From Alphaproteobacteria bacterium HGW-Alphaproteobacteria-13 (GTDB lineage Bacteria; Pseudomonadota; Alphaproteobacteria; Sphingomonadales; Sphingomonadaceae), in assembly GCA_002842935.1 (NCBI GenBank), contig PHEM01000141.1, forward strand, positions 1 through 7,887: DNA of 7,887 nt, written 5' to 3'. Position 1 is the stretch's first letter, and every line of letters starts with the position of its first letter. The notes under the pieces were generated by a model that was given only the letters and a program-made list of their open reading frames with translations, made no database searches and was not told the origin of the DNA. A program made the translations under genes and the position numbers. Shown piece after piece: positions 1 through 5,753 of the stretch.

Positions 1-111
1 ATCCTCCCGCGCCGTCCGCTGCGCCAGGGGCAGCAAGGCGTCAAGGACCTCGCTTTCGCGCATACGAAAAAGGGCGAGCCTGTCTTTCCTGCTTTGATCG
101 ATCGACGCCAT
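1..111 (-). CDS. N-terminal fragment of a gene leaving the window, possibly proline dehydrogenase/P5C dehydrogenase (PutA)
   Basis: An open frame starts with ATG at 111-109 and runs off the left edge after 37 codons. It begins MASIDQSRKDRLALFRMRES and continues with a leucine/alanine-rich helix. An AGG about 7 nt before the ATG could serve as a weak ribosome binding site. The visible pattern (a short arginine-rich lead, then an acidic-V-x-x-L-L-x-x-A helix) resembles the N-terminal helical arm of bifunctional PutA proteins. A divergent Lrp-family gene is also the known arrangement for putR-putA in alphaproteobacteria such as Agrobacterium. That is established for the family, but here it is inference from 37 residues. 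PutA would oxidise proline to glutamate in two steps at the inner membrane. Any other helical cytoplasmic enzyme under Lrp control is possible. The existence of the gene is fairly sure; its identity is not. Confidence 0.55.
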   Translation of the reverse strand, partial: MASIDQSRKDRLALFRMRESEVLDALLPLAQRTARED

Positions 112-229
112 TCCAAACCTGAATGTTTATATTTCTGCAATAAGGACGATATTAATAATAATCGTTGGAAGTTCCGGAAAATCGTGAAATGATTGCTGAA
201 GAATCATCGCATTTGCCGGAGGATAATCG
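112..229. promoter_or_regulatory. Divergent control region with helically spaced AATC(G/A)T half-sites
   Basis: This is the most AT-rich stretch of the window and lies between two divergent starts. It contains ACGAT (146-150) and ATCGT (161-165), which form a dyad around a ten-base A/T-only centre. AATCGT is repeated exactly at 160-165 and 180-185, 20 bp apart. An inverted copy, ATGATT, lies at 189-194, and AATCAT at 202-207. AATC (180), GATT (191) and AATC (202) are therefore 11 bp apart, about one helical turn. There is also a TTCCGGAA palindrome at 172-179. Lrp-family proteins typically bind several phased degenerate sites near their own promoter and the divergent target, so this is a plausible autoregulatory operator array. 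No confident -35/-10 pair could be assigned to either direction. Confidence 0.5.
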
Positions 230-685
230 ATGCTGACTGATGCCGACCGCCGCATTCTCAAGGTCATTCAGGCCGAGGGCCGCATCACCAATCAGGAACT
301 GGCCAATCGTTGCGGCCTGTCGCCGTCTGCTTGCTTCGACCGGATGAAAAAGCTGCGCGAGCAGGGCTATATCCTCGGCTTTCACGCCTTGCTGGACCCC
401 AACAAGCTGGACCGCGCGCTGTTGATCTTCATCGAGATATTGCTGGACCGGACGACGGGCGACCTGTTTCAGGAATTTGCGGCGGCGGTCGCCAAAATGC
501 CCGAAATCCTGGAATGCCACATGGTCGGGGGCGGTTTCGACTATCTGATCAAGGTCCGCGTCCGCGACATGGCCGCCTATCGTTCCTTTCTCGCCGACAC
601 GCTGGTTCACATGCCGGGCGTCCGCGAAACGCGCACCTATGCCGTGCTCGACGAAGTCAAGAATGTGACCAGCCTGCCGCTGTGA
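230..685 (+). CDS. Lrp/AsnC-family transcriptional regulator (PutR-like by context)
   Basis: A 151-residue protein of the usual length for the family. An N-terminal winged helix-turn-helix covers about residues 5-55: a first helix ADRRILKVIQAEG, then ITNQELANRCGLSPSACFDR, with the recognition helix near residues 31-42. After a linker strand (about 50-62) comes the RAM/effector domain, about residues 63-145, with the typical GGGFDYLIKVRVRDM strand and turn near residue 100 that forms the amino-acid-binding interface between subunits. Such proteins form dimers to octamers and sense an amino acid. The start is fixed by a strong GGAGGA at 218-223, six bases before ATG. It is divergent from the edge gene and converges on the amino-acid permease. 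Family assignment is secure. The likely target is the divergent gene, and the effector (proline if that gene is putA) is inference. Confidence 0.95.
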   Translation: MLTDADRRILKVIQAEGRITNQELANRCGLSPSACFDRMKKLREQGYILGFHALLDPNKLDRALLIFIEILLDRTTGDLFQEFAAAVAKMPEILECHMVGGGFDYLIKVRVRDMAAYRSFLADTLVHMPGVRETRTYAVLDEVKNVTSLPL

Positions 686-713
686 CCGCGGTTCCGCTGT
701 TCCTCCGGCGGTC
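684..713. terminator. Possible shared stem-loop between convergent lrp and permease genes
   Basis: GACCGCGG (684-691) can pair with CCGGCGGTC (705-713) with one bulged G, leaving a loop of about 13 bases. It overlaps the last two bases of the regulator stop codon and sits in the 43-bp convergent gap. Placement suits a bidirectional transcription end, but there is no T-tract on either side, so an intrinsic terminator role is weakly supported. Confidence 0.3.
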
Positions 714-728
714 CGCGCCATCACCGTC

Positions 729-2135
729 TCACTGCCCGGCCAGGCGGCTTTTGCGCGCGCCATAGGCCAGATAGACAAGGGCGCCGATCAGGTTCCAGAT
801 CAGGAAGCGGACCTGCGTCACGCCCGGCAGGCTGATGAACAGATAGATGCAGCCCAGGATCGCGACGAGACCGACGACCCACGGCATCGGCGCGCGGAAC
901 AGGCGCGGGCGGTCGGGCTGGCGCACGCGCAGGATGATCAGACACAGGCCGACCGCGACGAAAGCGGCCAGCGTTCCCGCGTTCGCCAGCTCGGCGATTT
1001 CGGACAGCGGAAAGAAACCGGCGATGGCGGAAACGACCATGGCCGTGCCGATCGTCACGGCGACGGGCGTCCCCTTCGCATTCACGCGGCCCAGCCGTTC
1101 GGGCAGCATCCGGTCGCGCGCCATGACGAAGAAGATGCGGCTTTGCCCGAACATGAAGGCCAGGATCACGGTCGGCAGCGCGACCACGGCGACGGCGCCG
1201 ATCGCGGTCGCGACCCCCGGATGGCCGAGCGTGCGGAGCACATGCGCCAGCGGCTCGCCCGACAGCGAGAATTCCATGAAAGGCATCGCCCCGATCGCGG
1301 CGGCGGCCACGCCCATATAGATCAGCGTGCACATCACCATCGACCCGATGATGCCGATCGTCAGGTCGCGGGCCGGATTCTTCGTTTCCTCCGCCGCCGT
1401 CGACACAGCGTCGAAGCCATAGAAAGCGAAAAAGATGATCGCGGCGGCGGCCATCACGCCGCGCATCTGTCCGTCCACTTCGTGCGAGGTGAAGCCATAG
1501 GGCATGAAGGGCTTGAAATTCCCCGCGTCAAAGGCTTGCAGCGCGAGAAAGACGAACGCCGCCAGCGCGCCGATCTTCAGCACCACCAGCGCCATGTTCA
1601 GCGTCGCGCTTTCCCGCGTTCCGACCAGCAGCAGGCCCGCCACGGCGGCGACGATCAGGATCGCGGGCAGGTTGATGATCCCGCCCGCGTGAGGCCCGGC
1701 GGCCAGCGCCAGCGGCACGTCGATCCCCGCCGATTGCAGAAAGCCCACGGCATAGCCGGACCAGCCGACCGCGACGGCCGAACAGACCACGGAATATTCG
1801 AGCACGAGGCTCCAGCCGATCACCCAGGCGACGCCTTCGCCGATCACGGCATAGCTGTAGGTATAGGCGCTGCCCGACACGGGCATCAGCGTCGCCAGTT
1901 CGGCATAGGCCAGCGCGGCGCAGACGCACACCAACCCGGCCACGACAAAGGCGACGATGACGGCGGGTCCAGCCCGCTCCGCCCCCACGCCGATCAGCGT
2001 ATAGATGCCGGTGCCGACGATCGCCCCGACGCCCAGCGCGATCAGGTGAGGCCAGGACAGCGTGCGGTGCAAACGCTGCGTTTCCGGCACGGCCGCGATG
2101 GTGTCGATCGATTTTCGTCGCGTCAGAAAAGACAT
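729..2135 (-). CDS. APC-superfamily amino-acid permease (cationic amino-acid transporter type)
   Basis: A 468-residue inner-membrane transporter with about twelve hydrophobic segments. The first carries the APC signature GVGAIVGTGIYTLIG (residues 35-49), the glycine-rich unwound helix that binds the substrate amino group. FYGFDAVSTAAEETKNPARD (238-257) is the conserved TM6 to loop block of the YfnA/CAT group, and QSRIFFVMARDRMLPERLGR (331-350) is the typical cytoplasmic loop. The open frame extends 13 codons upstream, but the ATG at 2135-2133 is chosen because AAGGGGA lies just before it and MSFLTRRKSIDTI is the normal lead of this group. It lies 122 bp downstream of, and in the same direction as, the second amidohydrolase, from which strong hairpins separate it. 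It probably imports an amino acid by H+ symport. The substrate cannot be told; CAT-like sequences in bacteria are often not restricted to cationic amino acids. Confidence 0.92.
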   Translation of the reverse strand: MSFLTRRKSIDTIAAVPETQRLHRTLSWPHLIALGVGAIVGTGIYTLIGVGAERAGPAVIVAFVVAGLVCVCAALAYAELATLMPVSGSAYTYSYAVIGEGVAWVIGWSLVLEYSVVCSAVAVGWSGYAVGFLQSAGIDVPLALAAGPHAGGIINLPAILIVAAVAGLLLVGTRESATLNMALVVLKIGALAAFVFLALQAFDAGNFKPFMPYGFTSHEVDGQMRGVMAAAAIIFFAFYGFDAVSTAAEETKNPARDLTIGIIGSMVMCTLIYMGVAAAAIGAMPFMEFSLSGEPLAHVLRTLGHPGVATAIGAVAVVALPTVILAFMFGQSRIFFVMARDRMLPERLGRVNAKGTPVAVTIGTAMVVSAIAGFFPLSEIAELANAGTLAAFVAVGLCLIILRVRQPDRPRLFRAPMPWVVGLVAILGCIYLFISLPGVTQVRFLIWNLIGALVYLAYGARKSRLAGQ

Positions 2136-2194
2136 AGGGTCCCCTTGCCCGGACGCGCATGCGGCCGACGCCATAGAGAGGAAGCGGCCTGGCG

Positions 2195-2226
2195 CCGCCT
2201 CGGCGTCTTCATGGACGCCGAGGCGG
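2195..2226 (-). terminator. 13-bp perfect GC-rich stem-loop upstream of the permease
   Basis: CCGCCTCGGCGTC (2195-2207) and GACGCCGAGGCGG (2214-2226) are perfect inverted repeats around a six-base loop (TTCATG). The element lies between the second amidohydrolase stop (2258) and the permease start (2135). No T-tract follows the stem in the direction of transcription, so it may be a U-less terminator, an mRNA 3'-end protector or a partial stop setting permease level. GCGGC at 2184-2188 could pair instead with GCCGC at 2194-2198, which overlaps one arm of the stem, so an alternative fold exists. Confidence 0.6.
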
Positions 2227-2246
2227 ACCGAACCCGCCCGTTCGGT
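2227..2246 (-). other. Second, smaller stem-loop adjoining the 13-bp hairpin
   Basis: ACCGAAC (2227-2233) and GTTCGGT (2240-2246) form a 7-bp perfect stem with a six-base loop (CCGCCC). It abuts the larger hairpin directly and is preceded, in transcription order, by a run of five T just after the hydrolase stop. Together the two structures fill most of the 122-bp gap. Confidence 0.5.
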
Positions 2247-2257
2247 AAAAAGGCCTG

Positions 2258-3892
2258 TTATTCGCCCAGCCGGGCCTTTTCGGATTCCACCATGGCGGCG
2301 ACATCGGCCAGAAGCTGCTTGGCGTCATAGACGATGCCGTCCTTGATCGTGAACTTCACGCCGCCGACGACTTCCTGCCTGTTAGTTTCCGAATTGAGAC
2401 GCTGAAAACCCGTGCCATAGAGCGTCTTCAGATTTTGCAGCGGGTTTTCGGGAACGATCACCAGGTCGGCCAGCATCCCCGCGCGCACGGCGCCGATCGG
2501 GGGCGTTTCGCCACGCGGTTCATACAGCGTCTTGGCGCCCATCATCGTCGCGGCGCGCACCACCTCGAGCGGCGAGAAGCCCGCTTCGCGCAGCAGTTCC
2601 ATCTCCTCGACATAGGCGAAGCCATAGACTTTCCAGATGAACCCCGAATCGGTGCCGACCACGACGCGGCCGCCCATATTCTTGTAATCGTTCATCAGGC
2701 GCATGAAGAGACCGTAGAATTTCTTCCACGCGAACTCGTTTTCCGTCGTCCAGTCGAAGAAATAGGACCCGTGGTTGTCGCGCGTGGACTGGAAATATTT
2801 CCACAGCTGCGGCGTCGTATAGCGGGCGTGCCAATCGGCATTGCGGGCGCGCATCAGGTCGCGCGACGCGGCATAGATGTTGAACGTCGGATCGAAGGTG
2901 ACGTGGTTCGCCTTTTGCGCTTCCAGATATTCCTGCCACTGCTCCGTGCCGGGACCATGGACCTGATTCCAGATCTCGGCCACTTCGCCGAAACGATGCT
3001 GTTCGTTGTTATAATCGTAATTGCTGGGGAAATCCTGGATCGCCCGCCCTTTCAGCAGCGATTCCATATGTCCGTAATAGTGAGTGACGGTGTTCAGCCC
3101 GGCCGCGCCCGCCTGCCGGGCGTTGAAGTTGGCGACGCCGATCTGGCTGAGATGCGCCGTCGTCCCCAGTCCCTGCTTCGCCGCTTCGTCGAGCGCGGCG
3201 CTGAAGACATCGGGGGTTTCATTCTCGCGGTTGAAGAATTTGATGCCGTCGATATTGTTCAGCTTGGCCCAGCGCACCCAGGCGCGCGCCTTTTCCGGCG
3301 TATCGACGACACCGCCCGACCAGCCCGCGCCCAGCGTCTGATAGTTGAAGATGCGCGGCGCCGCGATTTCGTTGCGGGCCGAGCGATTCTTCTCGCTGCT
3401 CGCGACCGCGGGCGCGCCCAACGGAACGCCGCGCACCGTGGTCACGCCATGCGCCAGCCACAGCTTGTAAGCATAGCTGGCGTTGGGCGCCTTGTCGGGT
3501 CCGGGCAAGTGGACGTGCATGTCCGTAAAGCCCGGCAGGACATACATGCCCGTCGCATCGATCTCATAATCCGCGTCCGTGGCCTCGCGCGGTCCCGACG
3601 AAGGCAGGCCGGGCCAGCCCGACTGCTTGATCGACGTGATGCGGTTGCCTTCGACGACGATGTCGAAACGGCTGCGCGGCGGCCCGCCCGTGCCGTCGAT
3701 GATGGTGGCGTTGCGGATCACCATCTTGCGGAAGGGACCCGCGCCTTCGCCCGGCGCGCGGGCCGGCGCCCCGGCCGCCACGGGAAAGGATGCGGCGGGC
3801 GCCGGCTTTTTGTCATTGCCTTGCTGATGCGCGGCGGCCGGCGAAGCGAGCAGCAATGCCGCCATCGCGATCTTCGTTATTTTCCGTCTCAT
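2258..3892 (-). CDS. Exported metal-dependent amidohydrolase, paralogue 1 (COG1228-like)
   Basis: A 544-residue protein with a Sec signal peptide: MRRKITK, a hydrophobic core, and cleavage probably after SPAAA (residue about 22). A Pro/Ala-rich linker follows to residue 52, then the split beta-sandwich beginning GPFRKMVIRNATIIDGTGG. The TIM-barrel metal site is complete: MHVH (H126, H128), a lysine likely to be carbamylated in DGIKFF (K218), AHLSQ (H247), THYYGH (H271, with H275 nearby) and GTDSG (D415). This is the ligand set of binuclear amidohydrolases. The family includes imidazolonepropionase-like enzymes and COG1228 prolidases and carboxypeptidases, so amide or dipeptide cleavage in the periplasm is the likely reaction. 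The length is well above the roughly 400 residues of simple members, largely from the H271-D415 segment. The ATG at 3892 is supported by AGGGGAA at 3907-3901. It is a tandem duplicate of the upstream gene, 86 bp away. Confidence 0.9.
   Translation of the reverse strand: MRRKITKIAMAALLLASPAAAHQQGNDKKPAPAASFPVAAGAPARAPGEGAGPFRKMVIRNATIIDGTGGPPRSRFDIVVEGNRITSIKQSGWPGLPSSGPREATDADYEIDATGMYVLPGFTDMHVHLPGPDKAPNASYAYKLWLAHGVTTVRGVPLGAPAVASSEKNRSARNEIAAPRIFNYQTLGAGWSGGVVDTPEKARAWVRWAKLNNIDGIKFFNRENETPDVFSAALDEAAKQGLGTTAHLSQIGVANFNARQAGAAGLNTVTHYYGHMESLLKGRAIQDFPSNYDYNNEQHRFGEVAEIWNQVHGPGTEQWQEYLEAQKANHVTFDPTFNIYAASRDLMRARNADWHARYTTPQLWKYFQSTRDNHGSYFFDWTTENEFAWKKFYGLFMRLMNDYKNMGGRVVVGTDSGFIWKVYGFAYVEEMELLREAGFSPLEVVRAATMMGAKTLYEPRGETPPIGAVRAGMLADLVIVPENPLQNLKTLYGTGFQRLNSETNRQEVVGGVKFTIKDGIVYDAKQLLADVAAMVESEKARLGE
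2318..2351. repeat. 34-bp exact match shared by the two hydrolase paralogues (copy 1)
   Basis: Identical base for base to 4063-4096. It encodes the C-terminal motif TIKDGIVYDAK in both proteins. It is a direct repeat left by the duplication, kept by strong selection or by gene conversion. Confidence 0.85.
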
Positions 3893-3914
3893 CGTCTCAG
3901 TTCCCCTGTCGGTC

Positions 3915-3924
3915 GAGATATCTC
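3915..3924. promoter_or_regulatory. GAGATATCTC palindrome upstream of hydrolase paralogue 1
   Basis: A perfect 10-bp palindrome, 22 bp before the start codon, in the only AT-containing part of the gap between the two hydrolases. It could be an operator or part of an internal promoter. A palindrome of this size can occur by chance. Confidence 0.25.
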
Positions 3925-3940
3925 AAAAACTGGGCGTCCC

Positions 3941-3966
3941 GGGGCGGTCCCGATCGAAACCGCCCC
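3941..3966 (-). terminator. Stem-loop after hydrolase paralogue 2
   Basis: GGGGCGGT (3941-3948) and ACCGCCCC (3959-3966) form a perfect 8-bp stem with a ten-base loop. It starts 12 bp after the stop codon of the upstream hydrolase gene. A run of five T in the transcribed direction (3928-3924 region) lies about 11 bases beyond the stem, too far for a classical intrinsic terminator. It may act as a leaky terminator or as an mRNA stability element between the paralogues. Confidence 0.45.
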
Positions 3967-3978
3967 CTTTGCCTGGCC

Positions 3979-5664
3979 TTACGGCAAGGGCACGCCGTCT
4001 TCGGGCCAGCCCATGCGCCGCTTTTCCGACTTCACCATCTCGGCGACGTCGGCCAGCAGCTTCTTGGCGTCATAGACGATGCCGTCCTTGATCGTGTAGC
4101 TGACGCCGCCCACGCGTTCGAGCTTTTGCGTCTGCTCGTTGAGACGAAGCGCCCCGGTGCCATAGAGCGTCTTGAAGTTCTGAAGGGGGTTTTCCTTCAC
4201 CAGCACCATGTCCGCCAGCTTGCCGACGCGCACCGTGCCGATCGGCGGCGCCACGATGCCTTTCGGTTCATAGAGCGTCAGCGCGCCGTTCAGCGTCGCG
4301 GCCTGCACCACTTGCGTCGGGTTGAAGCCCGCTTCCTGCAACAGCTCCAGTTCCTCGACATAGCCGAAGCCATAGGTCTTGAAGATGAAGCCCGAATCGG
4401 AACCCGTGACGACACGTCCGCCCATATTCTTATAATCGTTCATCAAAGCCATGAATTTCTTGTAGAAATTCCGCCACCGCACTTCTCTTTCGGTCGTCCA
4501 GTCAAAGAAATAGGAGCCGTGATTTTCGCGCGACGACTGAAAAAAGGCCCAGAGCTGCGGCATGGTATAGCGCGCGTGCCAGTCGGCGTTGCGCGCGTGC
4601 ATCAGGTCCCGCGACGCCGCATAGATGGTCATCGTCGGATCGAAAGTGACGCCGTTTTCCTTCTGCTTTTCCAGATAGGCCTTCCATTCCGGCGTCCCCG
4701 GATCGAAGCTTTCGCGATAGAGGTTCGCGACGTTGCCGAAGCGATCCTGCTCGTCCATATAATTATAGTCGGGCGCCCAATCCTGGACCGAACCGTTTTT
4801 CAGCAGCGATTCCATATGGCCATAGAAATGGGTGACGGTGCCCAGCCCCGCATCGCCCGAACGCAGCGCGTCCATCCGCGCGACGCCGATCTGCGACAGG
4901 TGCGCGACGGTGCCGATCTGCTGCTTGCGCGCCTCGTCATAAATGGCGGTGAGCACTTCGGGCGGCTGGTTCGCGTCGGCGGACAGCTTGATGCCGTCGA
5001 TCCCCGCCTTGGCCGCCCAGCGCACCCATTCGCGCGCCTTTTCCGGCGTGTTCGTCAGCCCGCCGGTCCAGCCGCGCCCGGAACCGGGGCGGTGATAGGA
5101 AAAGATGCGCGGCGCGGCGATCTCGTTGCGGGCCGAGCGCGCACGCTCGCTGAGCGCGATTTCGAACGGCGCCAGGTCGACGCCGCGAACGGTCGTCACG
5201 CCATGCGCGAGCCACAGCTTGTAGGAATAGCTGAGATCGGGCGACTTGTCGTCGCTCGATCCATGGACGTGCATGTCGACGAAGCCCGGCAGCATGAACA
5301 TGCCCGTCGCGTCGAGTTCATAGTCGGCGTCGCGCGGCGCGCGGCCGCCGACCAGCGGCAGGCCGGGCGTCCCGGCCGCCTCGATCGCGGTGATGATGTT
5401 GTTTTCCACCACCACGTCGACAGGACCGCGCGGCGGCGCGCCGCTGCCGTCGATCAGCGTGACGCCGCGAATGACCATCTTGCGGAACGGCCCGACGCCT
5501 TCGCCCTGACGCGCCGGGGCAGGCACGGCACTGGCCCTCGGCTTGACCGGCTCCGCCGCCGGGGCGGCCGTCTGCGCGCCGGCCGACCCGGCCGCCACGG
5601 TCCATAGAATAGCGGCCGAACCCGTCATCAACGCCCCTCGCAGGGCCAATCCCAATGCCTTCAT
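3979..5664 (-). CDS. Exported metal-dependent amidohydrolase, paralogue 2 (COG1228-like)
   Basis: A 561-residue protein. The frame is open to a TTG at 5682, but the ATG at 5664-5662 is preferred: GGGAG sits six bases before it and MKALGLALRGALMTGSAAIL gives a proper Sec signal, cleaved probably after SAGA (about residue 30). A Pro/Ala-rich linker follows, then GPFRKMVIRGVTLIDGSGAP at the start of the beta-sandwich. Metal ligands counted from this start are H132 and H134 (MHVH), K226 (DGIKLS), H255 (AHLSQ), H279 (THFYGH) and D423 (GSDSG), so it should be active. It is the closest relative of the gene 86 bp downstream: over NADWHAR to DSGFI(F/W), 54 of 70 residues are identical. It differs by a short C-terminal tail ending WPEDGVPLP. 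It lies 89 bp after the TBDR gene in the same direction, which points to cleavage of a substrate that receptor imports. The exact substrate is unknown. Confidence 0.9.
   Translation of the reverse strand: MKALGLALRGALMTGSAAILWTVAAGSAGAQTAAPAAEPVKPRASAVPAPARQGEGVGPFRKMVIRGVTLIDGSGAPPRGPVDVVVENNIITAIEAAGTPGLPLVGGRAPRDADYELDATGMFMLPGFVDMHVHGSSDDKSPDLSYSYKLWLAHGVTTVRGVDLAPFEIALSERARSARNEIAAPRIFSYHRPGSGRGWTGGLTNTPEKAREWVRWAAKAGIDGIKLSADANQPPEVLTAIYDEARKQQIGTVAHLSQIGVARMDALRSGDAGLGTVTHFYGHMESLLKNGSVQDWAPDYNYMDEQDRFGNVANLYRESFDPGTPEWKAYLEKQKENGVTFDPTMTIYAASRDLMHARNADWHARYTMPQLWAFFQSSRENHGSYFFDWTTEREVRWRNFYKKFMALMNDYKNMGGRVVTGSDSGFIFKTYGFGYVEELELLQEAGFNPTQVVQAATLNGALTLYEPKGIVAPPIGTVRVGKLADMVLVKENPLQNFKTLYGTGALRLNEQTQKLERVGGVSYTIKDGIVYDAKKLLADVAEMVKSEKRRMGWPEDGVPLP
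4063..4096. repeat. 34-bp exact match shared by the two hydrolase paralogues (copy 2)
   Basis: Exact direct repeat of 2318-2351, inside the C-terminal coding part of the first hydrolase gene in transcription order. Confidence 0.85.
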
Positions 5665-5711
5665 GACCATCTCCCGTTGCAATACCCGATATTGTCGCGA
5701 CCAGGGTCCGG

Positions 5712-5745
5712 CCGGCGCGCCGCCCGATCCGGGACGGCGCGCCGG
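5712..5745 (-). terminator. Large GC stem-loop after the TonB-dependent receptor gene
   Basis: CCGGCGCGCC (5712-5721) and GGCGCGCCGG (5736-5745) are a perfect 10-bp inverted repeat. The 14-base interior can itself form a 4-bp stem (CCCG 5723-5726 with CGGG 5730-5733). Allowing one bulged base, pairing extends outward to about 5704-5753. It begins right after the receptor stop codon (5756-5754). With no T-tract behind it, it may be a partial terminator, or a 3' stabiliser of the receptor mRNA that lets enzyme expression differ from receptor expression. Confidence 0.55.
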
Positions 5746-5753
5746 TCCGGTCC

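Noticed and set aside
152..778. Minus-strand open frame across the Lrp gene
   Set aside because: It overlaps a well-supported regulator that has a strong ribosome binding site, and has no motif of its own.
2195..2226. Mobile-element end or attachment site formed by the perfect inverted repeat
   Set aside because: No transposase, target duplication or integrase nearby. Its short spacing fits an RNA hairpin better.
1143..2330. Open frame on the plus strand opposite the permease
   Set aside because: Rich in Arg, His and Asp with no domain; the opposite frame is a clear twelve-helix transporter.
2435..4075. Long open frame on the plus strand opposite the second hydrolase
   Set aside because: Its translation is Arg/Ala/His-rich without domain motifs. 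It mirrors a gene with signal peptide and full catalytic site, and is an effect of high GC3.
3790..5607. About 600-codon open frame on the plus strand opposite both hydrolases
   Set aside because: Same antisense GC effect. It spans two real genes and their gap, with low-complexity composition and no recognisable fold.
2258..5664. Urease, dihydroorotase or beta-lactamase assignment for the hydrolases
   Set aside because: The ligand order and flanking motifs (GVTTVRG, THYYGH, GTDSG) fit COG1228-type amidohydrolases instead.
5665..5682. Upstream TTG start and a second ATG for the first hydrolase
   Set aside because: The TTG has no spaced ribosome binding site, and the ATG at 5670 directly abuts GGGAG. 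The ATG at 5664 has correct spacing and a better signal peptide.
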